Part shown: piece after piece, positions 24,480-36,219 of the stretch
How the letters are laid out: every line of letters begins with the position of its first letter
How positions within the stretch are numbered: the stretch's first letter is position 1
Assembly: GCA_033557835.1 (NCBI GenBank)
Contig: JAWQRO010000256.1
Coordinates: 1 to 45,997, forward strand
Length of the DNA stretch: 45,997 bases
Reading direction: 5' to 3'
Origin: Helochares maculicollis
Taxonomy: Eukaryota; Arthropoda; Insecta; Coleoptera; Hydrophilidae
The notes under the pieces: model-generated
What the model was told of the DNA's origin: nothing
The model's input: only the letters and a program-made list of their open reading frames with translations
Databases searched by the model: none
Made by a program: the position numbers and the translations under genes

Positions 24480-24840
24480 ATCGTCAATAAATTATCATAA
24501 TGCGATATATTTTTCAAATAAACGTACACGGGGGATTATACTTTGAATTAATTCCAGTAAGAGGTACAGGAAAAGCTTGTAAACGTATCATCTTCTAGGA
24601 GATGATTCCATTAAAACGAAGATATATTAGTAGCAGGACGTTGTTTTATGGAGGTAATAGATTACTAATAACGAAATTATAAATCATGGTAAATTTTCCC
24701 GATGACCCATCTAGTACTAAGCATCACTTGTTTATTTATCGAAAACGGTGTTATGTAAATTGTTTGTTATATTATTTTGCTAAACTCGATTTCTAGTTGA
24801 TGGATTGATCGATTAAGTACCCGACCAACAAGCGGTATAA
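24480..24840. promoter_or_regulatory. Enhancer-like block with TGAT/ATTA motifs
   Basis: Homeodomain-type cores are dense here. TGATGGATTGATCGATTA (24798-24815) resembles stacked PBC/Hox half-sites, and GGTAATAGATTACTAATAA follows a TTTATGG motif near 24650. A near-perfect 20-bp palindrome (18 of 20 matching) lies at 24587-24606, around tcttctagga. No frame runs through it. Function is inferred only from motif density, which AT-rich DNA also produces by chance. Confidence 0.25.
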
Positions 24841-27800
24841 AATAATAACACATGAGATACGAATCTCATTTAAATATTGAATATGATATGAGCATCAAAT
24901 GACTGAGTACTTGTCGTACATTTCTATTAAAATATCTCATTTTCTGTATGTACTTTCCAATATCCTTTTTGCTAAAAGCTACGTGAGAGGATATTTAATA
25001 TTTTCATTACTTTCGATGTGTTAACTGCATGATATATAAAAAAAATCATAGTTTTTAATCTTTCACTGCGGCAGACATAATTTGGATCTTTTATCCCATT
25101 TTCTTTCCGCTGCTATTTAGTAAATTTTTTTATATCTACGTTCGGATAATCGAGAATATTGTTGGTATTTTATAGATTTAATATAAAATAGCCAATTAGC
25201 TTCCGATGGTGTACAAGAAAACAAGGGGAACATGCAATAAATCTGAAATATTTTAAATATGTCGCAAATAGAATACTTCACGTAACTGGAATTCCGGTAT
25301 ATCTCTGTGAAATAATTGGAAGTCGTGCTTGCAGACATCAGTAATCATAGGATTATATTAAATGTTACATTAAATGCGATGTTTCGCAGGTGTTTGTGGG
25401 AATAACGCAAAAGGTATCGTTTAATAAGGCTGGAAGTATGTTACTAATGTGCATTTGAAAAACCTATCACGTTTCTAGACTGCACAGCTCTTTTACTTTT
25501 TCTTAATTTCAAAGTGTAAGTATATGTTGTTGTAATTTTATGTAATATAATGATATGTAAAGCGGAGACGTTAACTAGGACAGGTAACCATATTTTTTGC
25601 ACTTCAAAATCTAATTTCTTGTTTAGTACTGTATACAATTTATCTATAAATTATTGCATTGCTGCAGGTAATTATTCTAATAAATCTTTGTTACCGTTGT
25701 ACATTACCGTAACACTTTAATAATCTAATTACTTTTCAACCAAATGTTGTTTGATGATTACACAAAAACTTAAAAAAATTTCTAATAGAGATCTTAATTT
25801 TTGTGTAAAATAACAGTGACGTTTTAAAATAATCATTAATATAATAAGCAAAGTTACTTATAATCCGCGAAGTTTACAAAAGGTTCAATGTAAGATTTCG
25901 AAATGACAAACTGATTTCTAGTGACTAGTTGCTGCGTGTATATCAAAAATGCATACTTACAATGCGCCATAGCAACATGATTTTACTTGCTGATTATATA
26001 GATAAGATCAAGTTCCGTGTAGAAATTTGAAAAATGTTCGCTTAACTCAATAGCAATACGATTTCATGTCACACACACATTTCTTTACACTTCTTTTCCC
26101 ATGTCTGCGTGTCGCCACTTGACCAACTAAGGACTTATTTGTTCATGTATCTAATTGATAATATTCAAATTCGCTTTATTTTTGGCAAGGCTAGCAAATT
26201 CATTAGGAACGGATATTTCGCAGTACACCTCATGAACCAAGGTTACTCCGATAACCTTCATTTGATATACCATATACAGTAAGGACCTGTAATTTTTCAA
26301 CGAATTTTCGGTTTCCTGTAATTTGCATTTGCATTCCCTCAAAACGTTAGCAAATTATTAGATAATTCTTTTATTTTATTCGTACACCACAACAACATTT
26401 CCTATAAAATATACAAAAGGTAATACTCAAAATTTATTTAAAAATATGGAAGTTACCGATAATAATTCATTGTCACTGCCATCCAAATTTATTATTGTAC
26501 TTTTATTATCACTTAACCTTGCTTTAATGGCTAAAAGTATATTTCTGGTGTTTAGCAAGTACTTCAGTATCTTGAATTTTAGTAATAATAATAATAGTAT
26601 CTTATCACTTCTAACCCCGCTTTGTAAGCATAATGATGCCTAAACGCAATGAAAAAGAAACGAAAGCAAAGTTAGTCGCTAAATTCTTGTCAACATTATT
26701 TGAATTTACGAATAAAACAGCAGCAACATCAGAATAAAAACAATTTTTATAAAATGTAAAATATACAACATTAATAGCAACCAGTATTTTATTTTCAATC
26801 TCTTTACTAATGAGAAATGCAGCATCAGTTTTAAGAACCTGCTGCACATATCCTGCAAAATAAAATGAAAGAATGTGCACTTAGGCTGCATTACAAAACA
26901 AGGATTACATAAATTCTGGACAACGGAAATCGCTGTCCATAAGTGTTTGCATCGTTCCTGTAACACATCCTTTTACTGAACATCATCTCAAAACCAGCTT
27001 TTTCTCCTTGCGCTGCTATAACATATGCTAATTTTTACGTTGCCGATGCCCAAGGCAACTAATTATATCTAACTGAATTTGCTACCGGTGTTGATTTTAG
27101 TAATTTATTTTTATACTGTATATTATATCGGTTAGCAGCTATGCAAATATGAAATGATCAGGTTTTCGGCAAAGTAAATAAGCACACAGGCGTAGTGCAA
27201 CAAGCTTTCGTAAAAGATAAATTTATCGTGGTGATGTGGTATAGTTTTAGGCATAAATTTGAATGTCTGCACATCATTTTTAAGCTTTTTAAGTCAAATC
27301 AATGTTTATAAATTGAAACTTAAGAAAATTAAAGCAAATATGATGGTATTTATTAGGTAGATTTCAAAATAAATTAATATTCCAGAAGGCAAGTCAAACA
27401 TAATTTTTACAAATTAATGTTAGGTTTGTTGACAATAGACAGTGAAATGTTTTTCTCACTTCATTTCAGAATTTTTATATTTATTAATTAATTATATATT
27501 TTATTATCTACTTTATGAAACATTAATGTGTTCCAATGCATTTAATGTTTTCCATGACTTTCTTAATTCGAGAGATTACTTTAAATTCCAGACCAATTAA
27601 GAAGAATTAATAGTGGCAAATAAAGAAAACGATGTTTTTAAAAACGCAGTATAGGCTATATCTTTATCAGTTACTTAGCGATGCGGCGTTCTGAAACACG
27701 AAACAAATTAATAAATTGAGCCATAATTTTTCCAACAAGTAATTTGATTTTCGTGTAAATGTAGTTTGTATGTAAGGTGAGATATAATTAATCAGCTTTA

Positions 27801-28245
27801 TGGGTCTATTAATGCACTCTGGCATTGGTTGAGTGCGTGACATTGCAGGTATGCCTCACACGTACAGAACACCGTCGGTTATGATGTGTTAAATTCATTC
27901 TCTTTGATACGTGTGTGAGAAAATAGAATAAAATATAGCTGGACAGGGAGATCGACGTTTTATAAATAGTAAGCAGCACTTAGTTCGAATGAAATTGGTA
28001 TTTGTTGACAAGTAATTGTTTTTCTTACTTGCTGTGACGGAGCAATTATCAAGACAAATGGATGCTTTAGCTATATTGTTTTATAATATAATATTTATCT
28101 ATTTTAGATGAGTTGACATTAGCAAAACTAACAAATATTCTTAATAAAAGCAAAATATCTCAACTGAAGATTTTAGTACTTTAAGTTTTATAAAATTGCC
28201 AATATAGTATCAAAACTGAAAATCGCACAATTATTTTAACACATG
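24841..28245. other. AT-rich non-coding stretch
   Basis: No recognisable gene. Frames of 60-90 codons (for example minus 26151-26342 and 26611-26880, plus 26446-26643) show no family signature and are within chance expectation. A short splice-bounded segment at about 25393-25416 (plus, VFVGITQK) is noted but weak. Confidence 0.5.
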
Positions 28246-28249
28246 GCAT

Positions 28250-28315
28250 TTAAAGCATTTGTGTAATAAATACATTTGAGTAATTTTTAAATGTATTTAT
28301 TACACAAAAGCTTAA
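28250..28315. repeat. Strong hairpin bounded by TTAA
   Basis: Left arm 28250-28277 and right arm 28289-28315 are near-perfect inverted copies: TTAA, then GCATTTGTG against GCTTTTGTG, then a perfect 16-bp TAATAAATACATTT-containing core. There is one mismatch, one bulge and an 11-nt loop. TTAA stands at both outer ends. It could be a tiny fold-back element of TTAA-targeting (piggyBac-type) kind, a microRNA-like precursor, or a chance inverted duplication. Confidence 0.8.
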
Positions 28316-28965
28316 GGTAAGGGCAAAGAAAGAAATAAAGGTACACTTGCTAATATAATGCACTTGTGTGATCGAATTAAGCGTACGCTCACAAAAACGT
28401 TTCATAATAAAGTAAAAGAATTTTTTAATTGAAATCCTTTAGATTTTGTTAAATGTTGCAGTAATACACTATTCAGAAACGCTGTAAGACTACGAACAGC
28501 ATTGTACATATTCAATGCTAAAAATATTATTTATTATGAATATATAATTACAATGTTAGTTTTAAATAAAAAGCTACCTAACAATTAGCAAAAATATTTT
28601 TTGCTTTATTTCATTATAGTTACCCGGCATTAACGTATGTATGTAAGTCATCGAGTTAAAATTTTTGTAATATTTTATTGTGTATTCTCTGTGTGTAAAT
28701 TTTTGTTGGTTTATTTAACGATATAATTTTGCGCAAAATCTCAAAAATATTAGCTTCAATATCGTCAAAAAGCCGCTCTTAAAGCTATCTGAAAGAATGG
28801 ACTACACATAAAAATGTAGGAAAACAATAAAAATCTTACTCTTGCGTGATACAATCAAGAGTAAAACAGACACTATTCACATAGACATCACCGTCAGAAT
28901 AACTACAATGTAGTAAACCATGAAAATGAGCAGCATCGTTGAGTTAGCTTTATCATTTCCACTGT

Positions 28966-29228
28966 TCATTTGGCCGGGCGGATAGCCGATTGTAATACTG
29001 GTTGTTGTTCTGATAAAAAGCCTTGTTCACTTCCGCTGCCAGTACCAGAGTACGCGGGGGAGTAGTACTGATCAGATTTGCACGCAGTCACACCCGTCAA
29101 CCTCTGTGAGCCTCCTCTAACCTTTGTATGAAAACATCTACATTTTGCATACTCGTTGCCAACGTATTAATTAGATTCACTTCTTCTAATTCTATCAACA
29201 TTCTTTTTTCCTGCTTATCAAGAAGCAT
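28966..29228 (-). other. GC-rich coding-like block, unrecognised
   Basis: Two minus-strand frames look protein-like and overlap. The first (29228-29097) starts at ATG and reads MLLDKQEKRMLIELEEVNLI... to ...VFIQRLEEAHRG then stop. It is 43 residues, mostly charged/Leu and helical or coiled-coil-like. The second, one frame over, runs to a stop at 28966 and includes ACKSDQYYSPAYSGTGSGSE, a Ser/Gly/Tyr-rich tail. One frameshift near the first stop would join a helical part to a disordered tail, as in the C-termini of many DNA-binding or Myb/SANT-like insect proteins. That comparison is only a guess. It may be a last exon, a pseudogene or a transposon remnant. Its GC content is clearly above the flanks. 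Confidence 0.4.
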
Positions 29229-29654
29229 TTGTCAGAAAAAAATCTATACGATAGCTATACTACAATGACAAAAATCTAGTATTTACTCGCTGACATGCAG
29301 CTGATTTTCCTTCTTTAAATTAGGGAGATCAGTATTCAATTTCAAACACTATAACATTAACTTAGAAACTCCAAAACAAATAATGCGACTCTTTGATAAT
29401 ACTTCAATTGTAAATAATACCAAATCTATTCTGCTAAGATAAAAACAACCTGTCGATAAAGATTTTTCTTGTGAGACACTAAAAAATAAAGACGGTTGTG
29501 TAATTAATGCCTAAAAGTAATTATCCAATGCTTTGAAATGTATATTAGTTAGGATCAGGTGGAATTAATTTAAAAAATAAACCGCGATTTTAGAAAGCAT
29601 GAAGTTTTTTCTTCGAATTTAATCGTAATTATTTTGAATTAATGAAGCAGTTAA

Positions 29655-29790
29655 AAATGCGATTTTCATTTCCCGGCAACGGGGAACAATTAAAAATTTT
29701 AATGCTGCTATAATTTCCTTACTCTGTGGCGAAAGATGAAGAAATTAATTGAAATGCAAATGCAAATCATTATGAGACTTTTATGGTCTT
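29655..29790. promoter_or_regulatory. Enhancer-like block with tandem octamer motif
   Basis: Two overlapping ATGCAAAT octamers (29754-29761 and 29760-29767) are classic POU-domain sites. Around them are AACAAT (29685-29690, SOX type), TTAATT cores and the small inverted repeat CCCGGCAACGGG (29672-29683). No frame crosses it. The call rests on motif grouping alone. Confidence 0.3.
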
Positions 29791-32700
29791 GAGTTATTGA
29801 AGTATGACTCTTTTAACCGCACAGTTTACAAGCCAAACCAAAATAACCACTCGATCAAATACGAGATAGAAGATCTACGCAGCTAAAATTATTAATAGAA
29901 AACTGAGCTTTGCGAATTTGCGAAACATTTCGTTGCGTTATAAATAAGCTTTTGAATAAAGAAAGAGCTCGGGTCATTTTCTGCACATATAAATATCGAC
30001 TTCAAGCTGGTTTATGTCTTTGACTATCCGGAGTCGGTAATAAATTGCTTGAAAGAGTTCACCTACACAGGCAAATGTCTATAAGAAACAAGATTTCCGA
30101 CACGAAGATGGTGAACTTCTATATTCTGTAAAAATTGCATTGATATAGTTCAGTACATATTCTGTAGTTGCAGTTACTGTAATTGTATACATTAAGCCAC
30201 AAAGATAAGTGTACCTCATATATTTCACTTGACGTAGAAAAAGATTTATCTAGATCTGTGTATGAAAATAGAGATCTAAAGTTAGTTCGCTACTCCAGTA
30301 TAGTCGAATAATGATTTTAATGGATAAAAAGTTAAAGTGATTTGCAGTTAGTTTTTCTATTCTGAGGCTACTTTATTACATTCTGGAATATACCAATTCA
30401 ATAATTCAATCAAACTATCTAAAAACAACGTGTACCCAAAATTAATTGGTTTTCCCACATATATGTTATATGTGTTGCAACGCAAAGTACGGCAACTTTC
30501 ATCATAATTTCTTTTGATTTATTTGCAGCTAATGAATATGTATTAAATGCAAAACACGGTAGAGTACTTATTAATACTTGTAGATATCTAACTTATGCTG
30601 ACCGCTTCTACAGTATTTGAAAAACGCTCGAAATAATATCTAATCTAGGATAATTTCATGATAATTATTTGAAATAGATCGTAAAAACTAACTTGATTGT
30701 AATGGTCACGAGTAAAATATTCGACTTATTTATTCAAATTTATTTGTCAAATTTCGTGCTCAGGCTGTTTCATTATACCGATCTACGATATGAAAATTCT
30801 AAATGTGTTGCAGAACAATACATTTATTTATATTTTGTTTTATTTTAGTTTTAACTTGTTATCATAATTCAATTTGATTTGCTTACAAGGGGGTAAATTA
30901 GTTGCATTTGATGTTAATAGCACCCACAGAAGTGACTTGTGAGTAGTTGTATACTGAGATCTAATGTTTTTAAATAAATAAAGAGGTGTATGCCAGTAAG
31001 TACTTATCTTTCGTAATGCGGCAAGTTATTGTTGCAATATTAGAGGAAAAACTTTTCGTTTTTGTCATTTGCTGCGTTCAGTTTTGTAACTGTGTACAAA
31101 ATGCATTGTTTTCTTGCAGGCGTGTCTATGGTCGTCAAACTTGTTAAATAATAGCTAAATAAATGCGAACGTATTACACTATTATACAATGTAAGTAGCC
31201 ATATTTATGTAATAACAATAACTATAATTACGTGCTTTGCGTTTGGTTCTTTTGTTCGTGTTTTTGCTAGATCAAATTCTGCCTAATGATTTAGTGTAGG
31301 TGTATTGCTAAATAGATGTAACACATGAAATCTCCTTACTAGAGATTAGAGTTAAGTAATTTGACAGTTAATAAAATATATTAACACCAGTGTTGTCTTC
31401 TGTAAGTATTAAACTCGCTCTGAAGAAGTTAGTACTTATAATTGACGAGATATTAGCTTCTCATAAATCAAGACATATGGCAAGCGTACAGATTTCAGAT
31501 CTTGAATTCTTTCTTTTGACTTCTCACTTTTAAAATTGTCTTTATGGCTCTTACGCAGTTTCTGAGTGTTGTATAATGTGCACAAGAACTGGAAAGGTCG
31601 CAAAAGGTTCACTTTTTAAGGTAGTTTTCTTTATCGGTATTTTACGTGCGGCAACTGAAGTCGATTTATGCTTAGAAAATAAGTCATTTATGGTGATAAC
31701 TGCAATAAAATTTAAATAATTGCACTACCTGAACTATTAAATGTAACTCTTTCGATTTACTTCCATTTACTCAAAAGTTAGATTGGCGGGAGAAAGAATT
31801 CACCTATCAGAGCGGAGTGACTAAGCATGATAATCCTTCTTGCTAATTTTCTCACAACTTTGATGTCTGCAAGTGATACGAACTAATCAAACCGTGCCTG
31901 TACTTCATTATTTGCAATTCTATTCATTAACTTGGACAGTTGCTGACAAGAGAAATACATTTGATGAATTTAAATGTCAATTGAACTATTTATGTAATCG
32001 TTTTCAATTTATCATATGCCTACACAATCTTCGATATTCTTGAAATTAATAAAAATGTTAAAGGTCCTACGAATTCATAGCCATCAACTATCAATTTTTC
32101 AAAATAAAGTTTAATTGAATAGTGACACAAAACGAATATTGGTTTATAAATCAATATTTTTTTAAATATGTATAAACACTATTAGAATTAATGAAAACAA
32201 TAAATATTTTTTAAGAAAACCTGATATATATGTAGCACCAAAATTTTAAACTAGTACGATCTCTTTTACACTTTTATTGTAAGAAGATGAATATTTATTA
32301 ATGTTATTAAGAATGCCTGACAACGACTATGACAATCGATTAGACCGCAACTTGTGACGAATTTTTTAACCAATGGTCGGGAGCTTCATATTGAATCAGG
32401 ACAAATGTACGACAGATTATCTTTGACTTTGCAATCAAAAATTGTATAGGGAGAGATTAGTGTACTAAAATAGCCCAATTATTAACTCGGCTGTATGTGT
32501 AAGTAAAGAAAATAATTTTGCATTTTCGATTGTGTTTAGCGGTTTTTCACTTACAAACAAACTTCTATTCTTATTAAAATTACAAAGATTTTTCGCCACT
32601 AAAAAATATTATTATGAATACACATCCTGACTAAGTTTTTGTAGCGTCAAAGCAAAAAGTTAAGAAGCAACATCCTTTCTCAAACCAATAAACCACATAA

Positions 32701-33240
32701 AAAACGGCCAAACCGCAGAATCATTTATATAAACACAGAGGTGAGCAATTATGCAGCTACCTGCTACACGGCCTTAATTTCGCTCACCGGTTTAACTTAT
32801 AATGAAGGGTACCAATGACATATGGTGCATTCGTTGCAAAGATTCTACGGCGTTTTACTTCCAACTGACAGCTTCAACAGAAAGCAGCAAAGAAAGGGCT
32901 TGAATTCCTATTACGAAAGGAAAAGCGATTAAGGGCTCCAACATATCCTATCTTAATCTAGATACCAATCGTACGCGTGGCAACAGCTGAAAAACATACA
33001 CCGTCATTAAGGGCACTTTATTTTTATTGTGGTGGGCAGAAAACGGCCTTTGAGTGAGCACATTTTACTTTCACCTAAGACGGAAGCACTGCTTTACATA
33101 CAGCAAAATTTTTATCTTATATCGGCATTACTATACTGATTATATATGTGTTTATCTAATCTTGTTTGTTTTTATGTACCAAGAGCTATTAGTGCTAATT
33201 ACTAATTTCTCTTAAGAGATCCTGCGCTTGTTTAATATGT
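29791..33240. other. AT-rich non-coding stretch
   Basis: No recognisable gene. Two strong acceptors with short open segments are seen. One is at about 30530-30559 (30 nt, phase 1-1 open, weak donor). The other is at 31123, where all frames stop within about 35 nt and an AATAAA follows shortly, so it would suit a terminal exon. Neither is supported by a partner exon. A somewhat GC-richer patch at 32.7-33.06 kb is unexplained. Confidence 0.45.
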
Positions 33241-33250
33241 AAATCGAAGC

Positions 33251-33308
33251 TGTGGTCATTTTTGCGCCGTTAATTGACGGCTCGACTTTATAAAGCAGCA
33301 CGACCGCA
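33251..33308. promoter_or_regulatory. Enhancer-like block with two RUNX motifs and an inverted repeat
   Basis: TGTGGTCA (33251-33258) and ACCGCA (33303-33308, TGCGGT on the minus strand) fit the RUNX consensus TGYGGT. Between them is the palindromic GCCGTTAATTGACGGC (33266-33281), with a TAATTG homeodomain core. It lies about 1.1 kb upstream of the best gene candidate, so it could act on it. Motif evidence only. Confidence 0.33.
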
Positions 33309-33309
33309 A

Positions 33310-34352
33310 ATGTTCCATTTATATTATAATACCGGTATATTCGATTAATTGTTAATGAAGCCAGATTTAATTTATGGACTATCAAAAATAAATTTGTTGA
33401 GGGCTATTTTCATTATGCTTGAAAACATGACAATCTTCATCAGGTGTTAACTCTGTAACCACACACGAACACAATTTACCTTTTGATTGCAAGTATTTTA
33501 CATGGCGAGCCTAACACTGTACTGCTCTTAAAATTATACAGCATCTAACTACCACGGAACCTATCCTGACTACATATAGTTGTAACAACACAACAATAAT
33601 AAACACTAATGTATTCCTCATGCAATAGCTACACTTTGAGTTGATACGACTCCAAAATAACCAAAATATCAACTTTTTTATCTATGAAATTTATAATTAG
33701 TCATCGCAACAAAGCAATAGCACTTGTACCTTATCCATGTTTGTATATCATAAAGGATGCAGTAATGGCATAAAATAAAACTAACGAGTTGATCCAGTTT
33801 CTTGAGAATTTCAAAAAAGCAACCACAAAACACTTCTATTTCCTCGTCAGTCATTCTTTTTATTTGTTTAACATTCCCGAGATACTGGGCATTCTATTTC
33901 AATAAATATTTAATTAAACTGAACTTAAATGTCTCTAATGAAGTAAAAATTATGCACTCTATCGAGATTGACAACGTAACATTAACATCTCTTTTAAAGA
34001 ATTCCTCACAAACAAGCTGCTGTCTTGTTGCGAAAACCTCAAGAGAAGGTTAAGCAGTGTTCATTGCAGTGAAGTGTAATTGCATAATGAGAATAAGCAA
34101 TTAATATCCCATTCAAATCATTAAAGTGCGCCTTGTTTTATCTTTCCGATTATATTCATTTGTATAACTACCCCATATATAAATGGAAGTAGTTTAAATT
34201 GGACAGTTATGACCTTTGATTACTATTTGTATTAACTTAAGTGGATCAATAGAAGCACACCGATCAATGTAATTGGGAATTAAATTAAATGATCTAGATT
34301 TGAATACTGGTAGAAATCCTGCAAATAACTAATGAATTTAATCTTGTTACAG
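33310..34352. other. AT-rich upstream region of the plus-strand gene candidate
   Basis: No exon or clear TATA/Inr arrangement can be assigned. An 83-codon frame (33802-34053) has no recognisable motif. The stretch ends in the acceptor of the first coding exon, so part of it is probably a 5' intron. Confidence 0.4.
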
Positions 34353-34494
34353 GGTTAACTCATCATTGAGGGTGCTATGATCACGATGGAGTGCCAGCCA
34401 GGGGGTCATGGGGGGCACCTGGGGCACTCCATGATGCTCGACCCCTCTGCCAGTGTAATACATCAACAAGAATCGGACCACAAAATGAAAAAAA
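34353..34494 (+). CDS. First coding exon of an unrecognised micro-exon gene
   Basis: An acceptor (tttaatcttgttacag) and a strong donor (AAAAAAA|gtaagtag) bound a 142-nt GC-rich exon in AT-rich flanks. All three frames carry a stop near the exon start. The long frame therefore begins at an internal ATG, either 34377 or 34386; the second has the better context (acgATGG). From 34377 it encodes 39 residues, MITMECQPGGHGGHLGHSMM and on through PSASVIHQQ to a basic end KMKK, leaving one nucleotide (phase 1). The first 24 nt would be 5' UTR, so a spliced leader exon must lie upstream. The Gly/His-rich, disordered composition resembles N-termini of insect nuclear or signalling proteins, but no domain is present and I cannot name it. 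The minus strand is also open here, as GC-rich sequence allows. Confidence 0.58.
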
Positions 34495-36183
34495 GTAAGT
34501 AGATTTTCGTAAATTAAAACATTTTTAGCGATTAATCTCTTTATATTATATGATTTGGTTCGTAAACGTAGCACCCAATAGTCAAGCGCATTAATCTTAA
34601 TTTGTATGGTAACGGCTTTTTAATTTTCTATTCGTAGTAGCCTTTAGACACCTGTCTTTGAGATCGATGTACCTTACACTTAAAAATTCTTTTGTATAAA
34701 TTATTCACTCAATAAATCCATGTTGATCGTTATAAATTAATCTGAATACGACTGGGTTAAAGTACATGTGCCATCTGTTTCATCTTTCTTCACCTTCAAA
34801 CTTACTTGCCTTGTGACCATCAGGTCAAGACAGTAGCTGATAATTCAGTCACGGACGAAATGCATATCAATTTTTTGTCAGCATTTTTTTTATAATTATT
34901 AAGTAAAACCGATTACGAAATAATGCAATCTTCTCCAAAGTTTCTATTAAGCAACCTGAATATTGAAGTAGATTCGACAACGAAGTCTCAGCATATGCTT
35001 CTCGCAGAACTGTGAAAGCGTATGGCAATCGTTAATGACATATATTATGGATGCAACATTTATTTATGAAATTAAATGAATATTTACATACTTAAGGCAA
35101 TTTATATGTTGATTAGTAAATAATTCATCGGAAATTGTTGCCCGATTTAGTTATAAGTTTTCTTGATTCCTGTCTAACTGAAAAATAATCCTCGTTGAAT
35201 TAAATGTTAATTAAACACGTAGCACGTTTTATGGAAAATATGGCTAGGTATAAAGTTTATAAGAAATTTATAGGGTATTTAGTTGCAAAACATGGATTTT
35301 AGTTACAAGACGTATAGGTGACCTATAATTTTTGGTTTGGTAAATCTCATGTTCATACCGCACTGTAATAATGCCTCAAAAATCGATAATAATTTCCATA
35401 TAATATAGGTTCAATCAAGTTCTTCCACCGACGCAGCTAGAACATTGAAAATTAATACAAACTTCCACCCACTGGTCCAAAATTAACTGCCAAAGTGATG
35501 CCGCACAATGCGATATTCATTATAGTTTATTCTCTTCTTTTTCTTCAAATTAAATATGAAATCGTCCAGGCTTAATCTATTAGCTCAAAAACATACCCCG
35601 TAAGTCAAAAACAAGACAGAAAGAATATCTGGAGCGTGGTTCGATATTCGCACAAATTAAGTCTTGCGAATTTTTATCTCCATCTCTTATATTCAAGCAA
35701 ACTGGTAGACTCCAACAGTGTTTATATGTCTCGCTATAATGTAAAAGGCCGGCATATCTGCCTGTAATAGCTTGTAAATCGGTGCCAATATGATCTTTAG
35801 CGAAAATACTGGTCATTCACTTAATCATAAAGCTTTTGCGTTGGTTATTGTTTATCATTTTAAATTTTAATGTTCTGAACTTTATTGTCCGGTTGGTAAA
35901 TAATGTGCAAAGCTGCGATAAATATTGCCGGACAGAAATAACTTGATTCTCTTGCATTGTGCAGAATCTATTGTTTTATATGCTTATGTTTTTATTAATT
36001 GGTTTTTACTGCTAAGGTAACGTAAAGTGAAACACATAATTGTGAAATTACTTACCTCCGTAATTCCGATTGAAAATATTAGTGGCAATATTGTTTTTAT
36101 TTACACTACTTATAAATAGTAAAATATATATTTATTTCTCTACAAATATTTATTGTATGATATAGATGCACTTTTTGTTCAAG

Positions 36184-36219
36184 GTGACAGTCATGCTGAC
36201 AATTACACATATATGGACG
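36184..36219 (+). CDS. 36-nt micro-exon, second exon of the same gene
   Basis: The acceptor is tgcactttttgttcaag and the donor is GGACG|gtgagt. The exon is 36 nt. Taken in phase 1, the preceding exon's final A plus GT gives Ser, and the rest reads DSHADNYTYMD, leaving one nucleotide. The exon is thus symmetric (phase 1-1) and could be skipped without a frame change. Phase 0 is also open; phase 2 stops at once. It lies 1.7 kb after the first coding exon, a plausible insect intron. Confidence 0.45.

Noticed and set aside
26446..26966. Several 65-89 codon frames on both strands
   Set aside because: No motifs, mutually overlapping, within chance expectation.
34347..34574. 75-codon minus-strand frame over the first micro-exon-gene exon
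   Set aside because: Antisense shadow of a GC-rich exon with strong plus-strand splice sites.
35580..35816. 78-codon minus-strand frame in the first intron
   Set aside because: Looks mildly protein-like, but no acceptor, family motif or partner exon could be found; kept only as a note.
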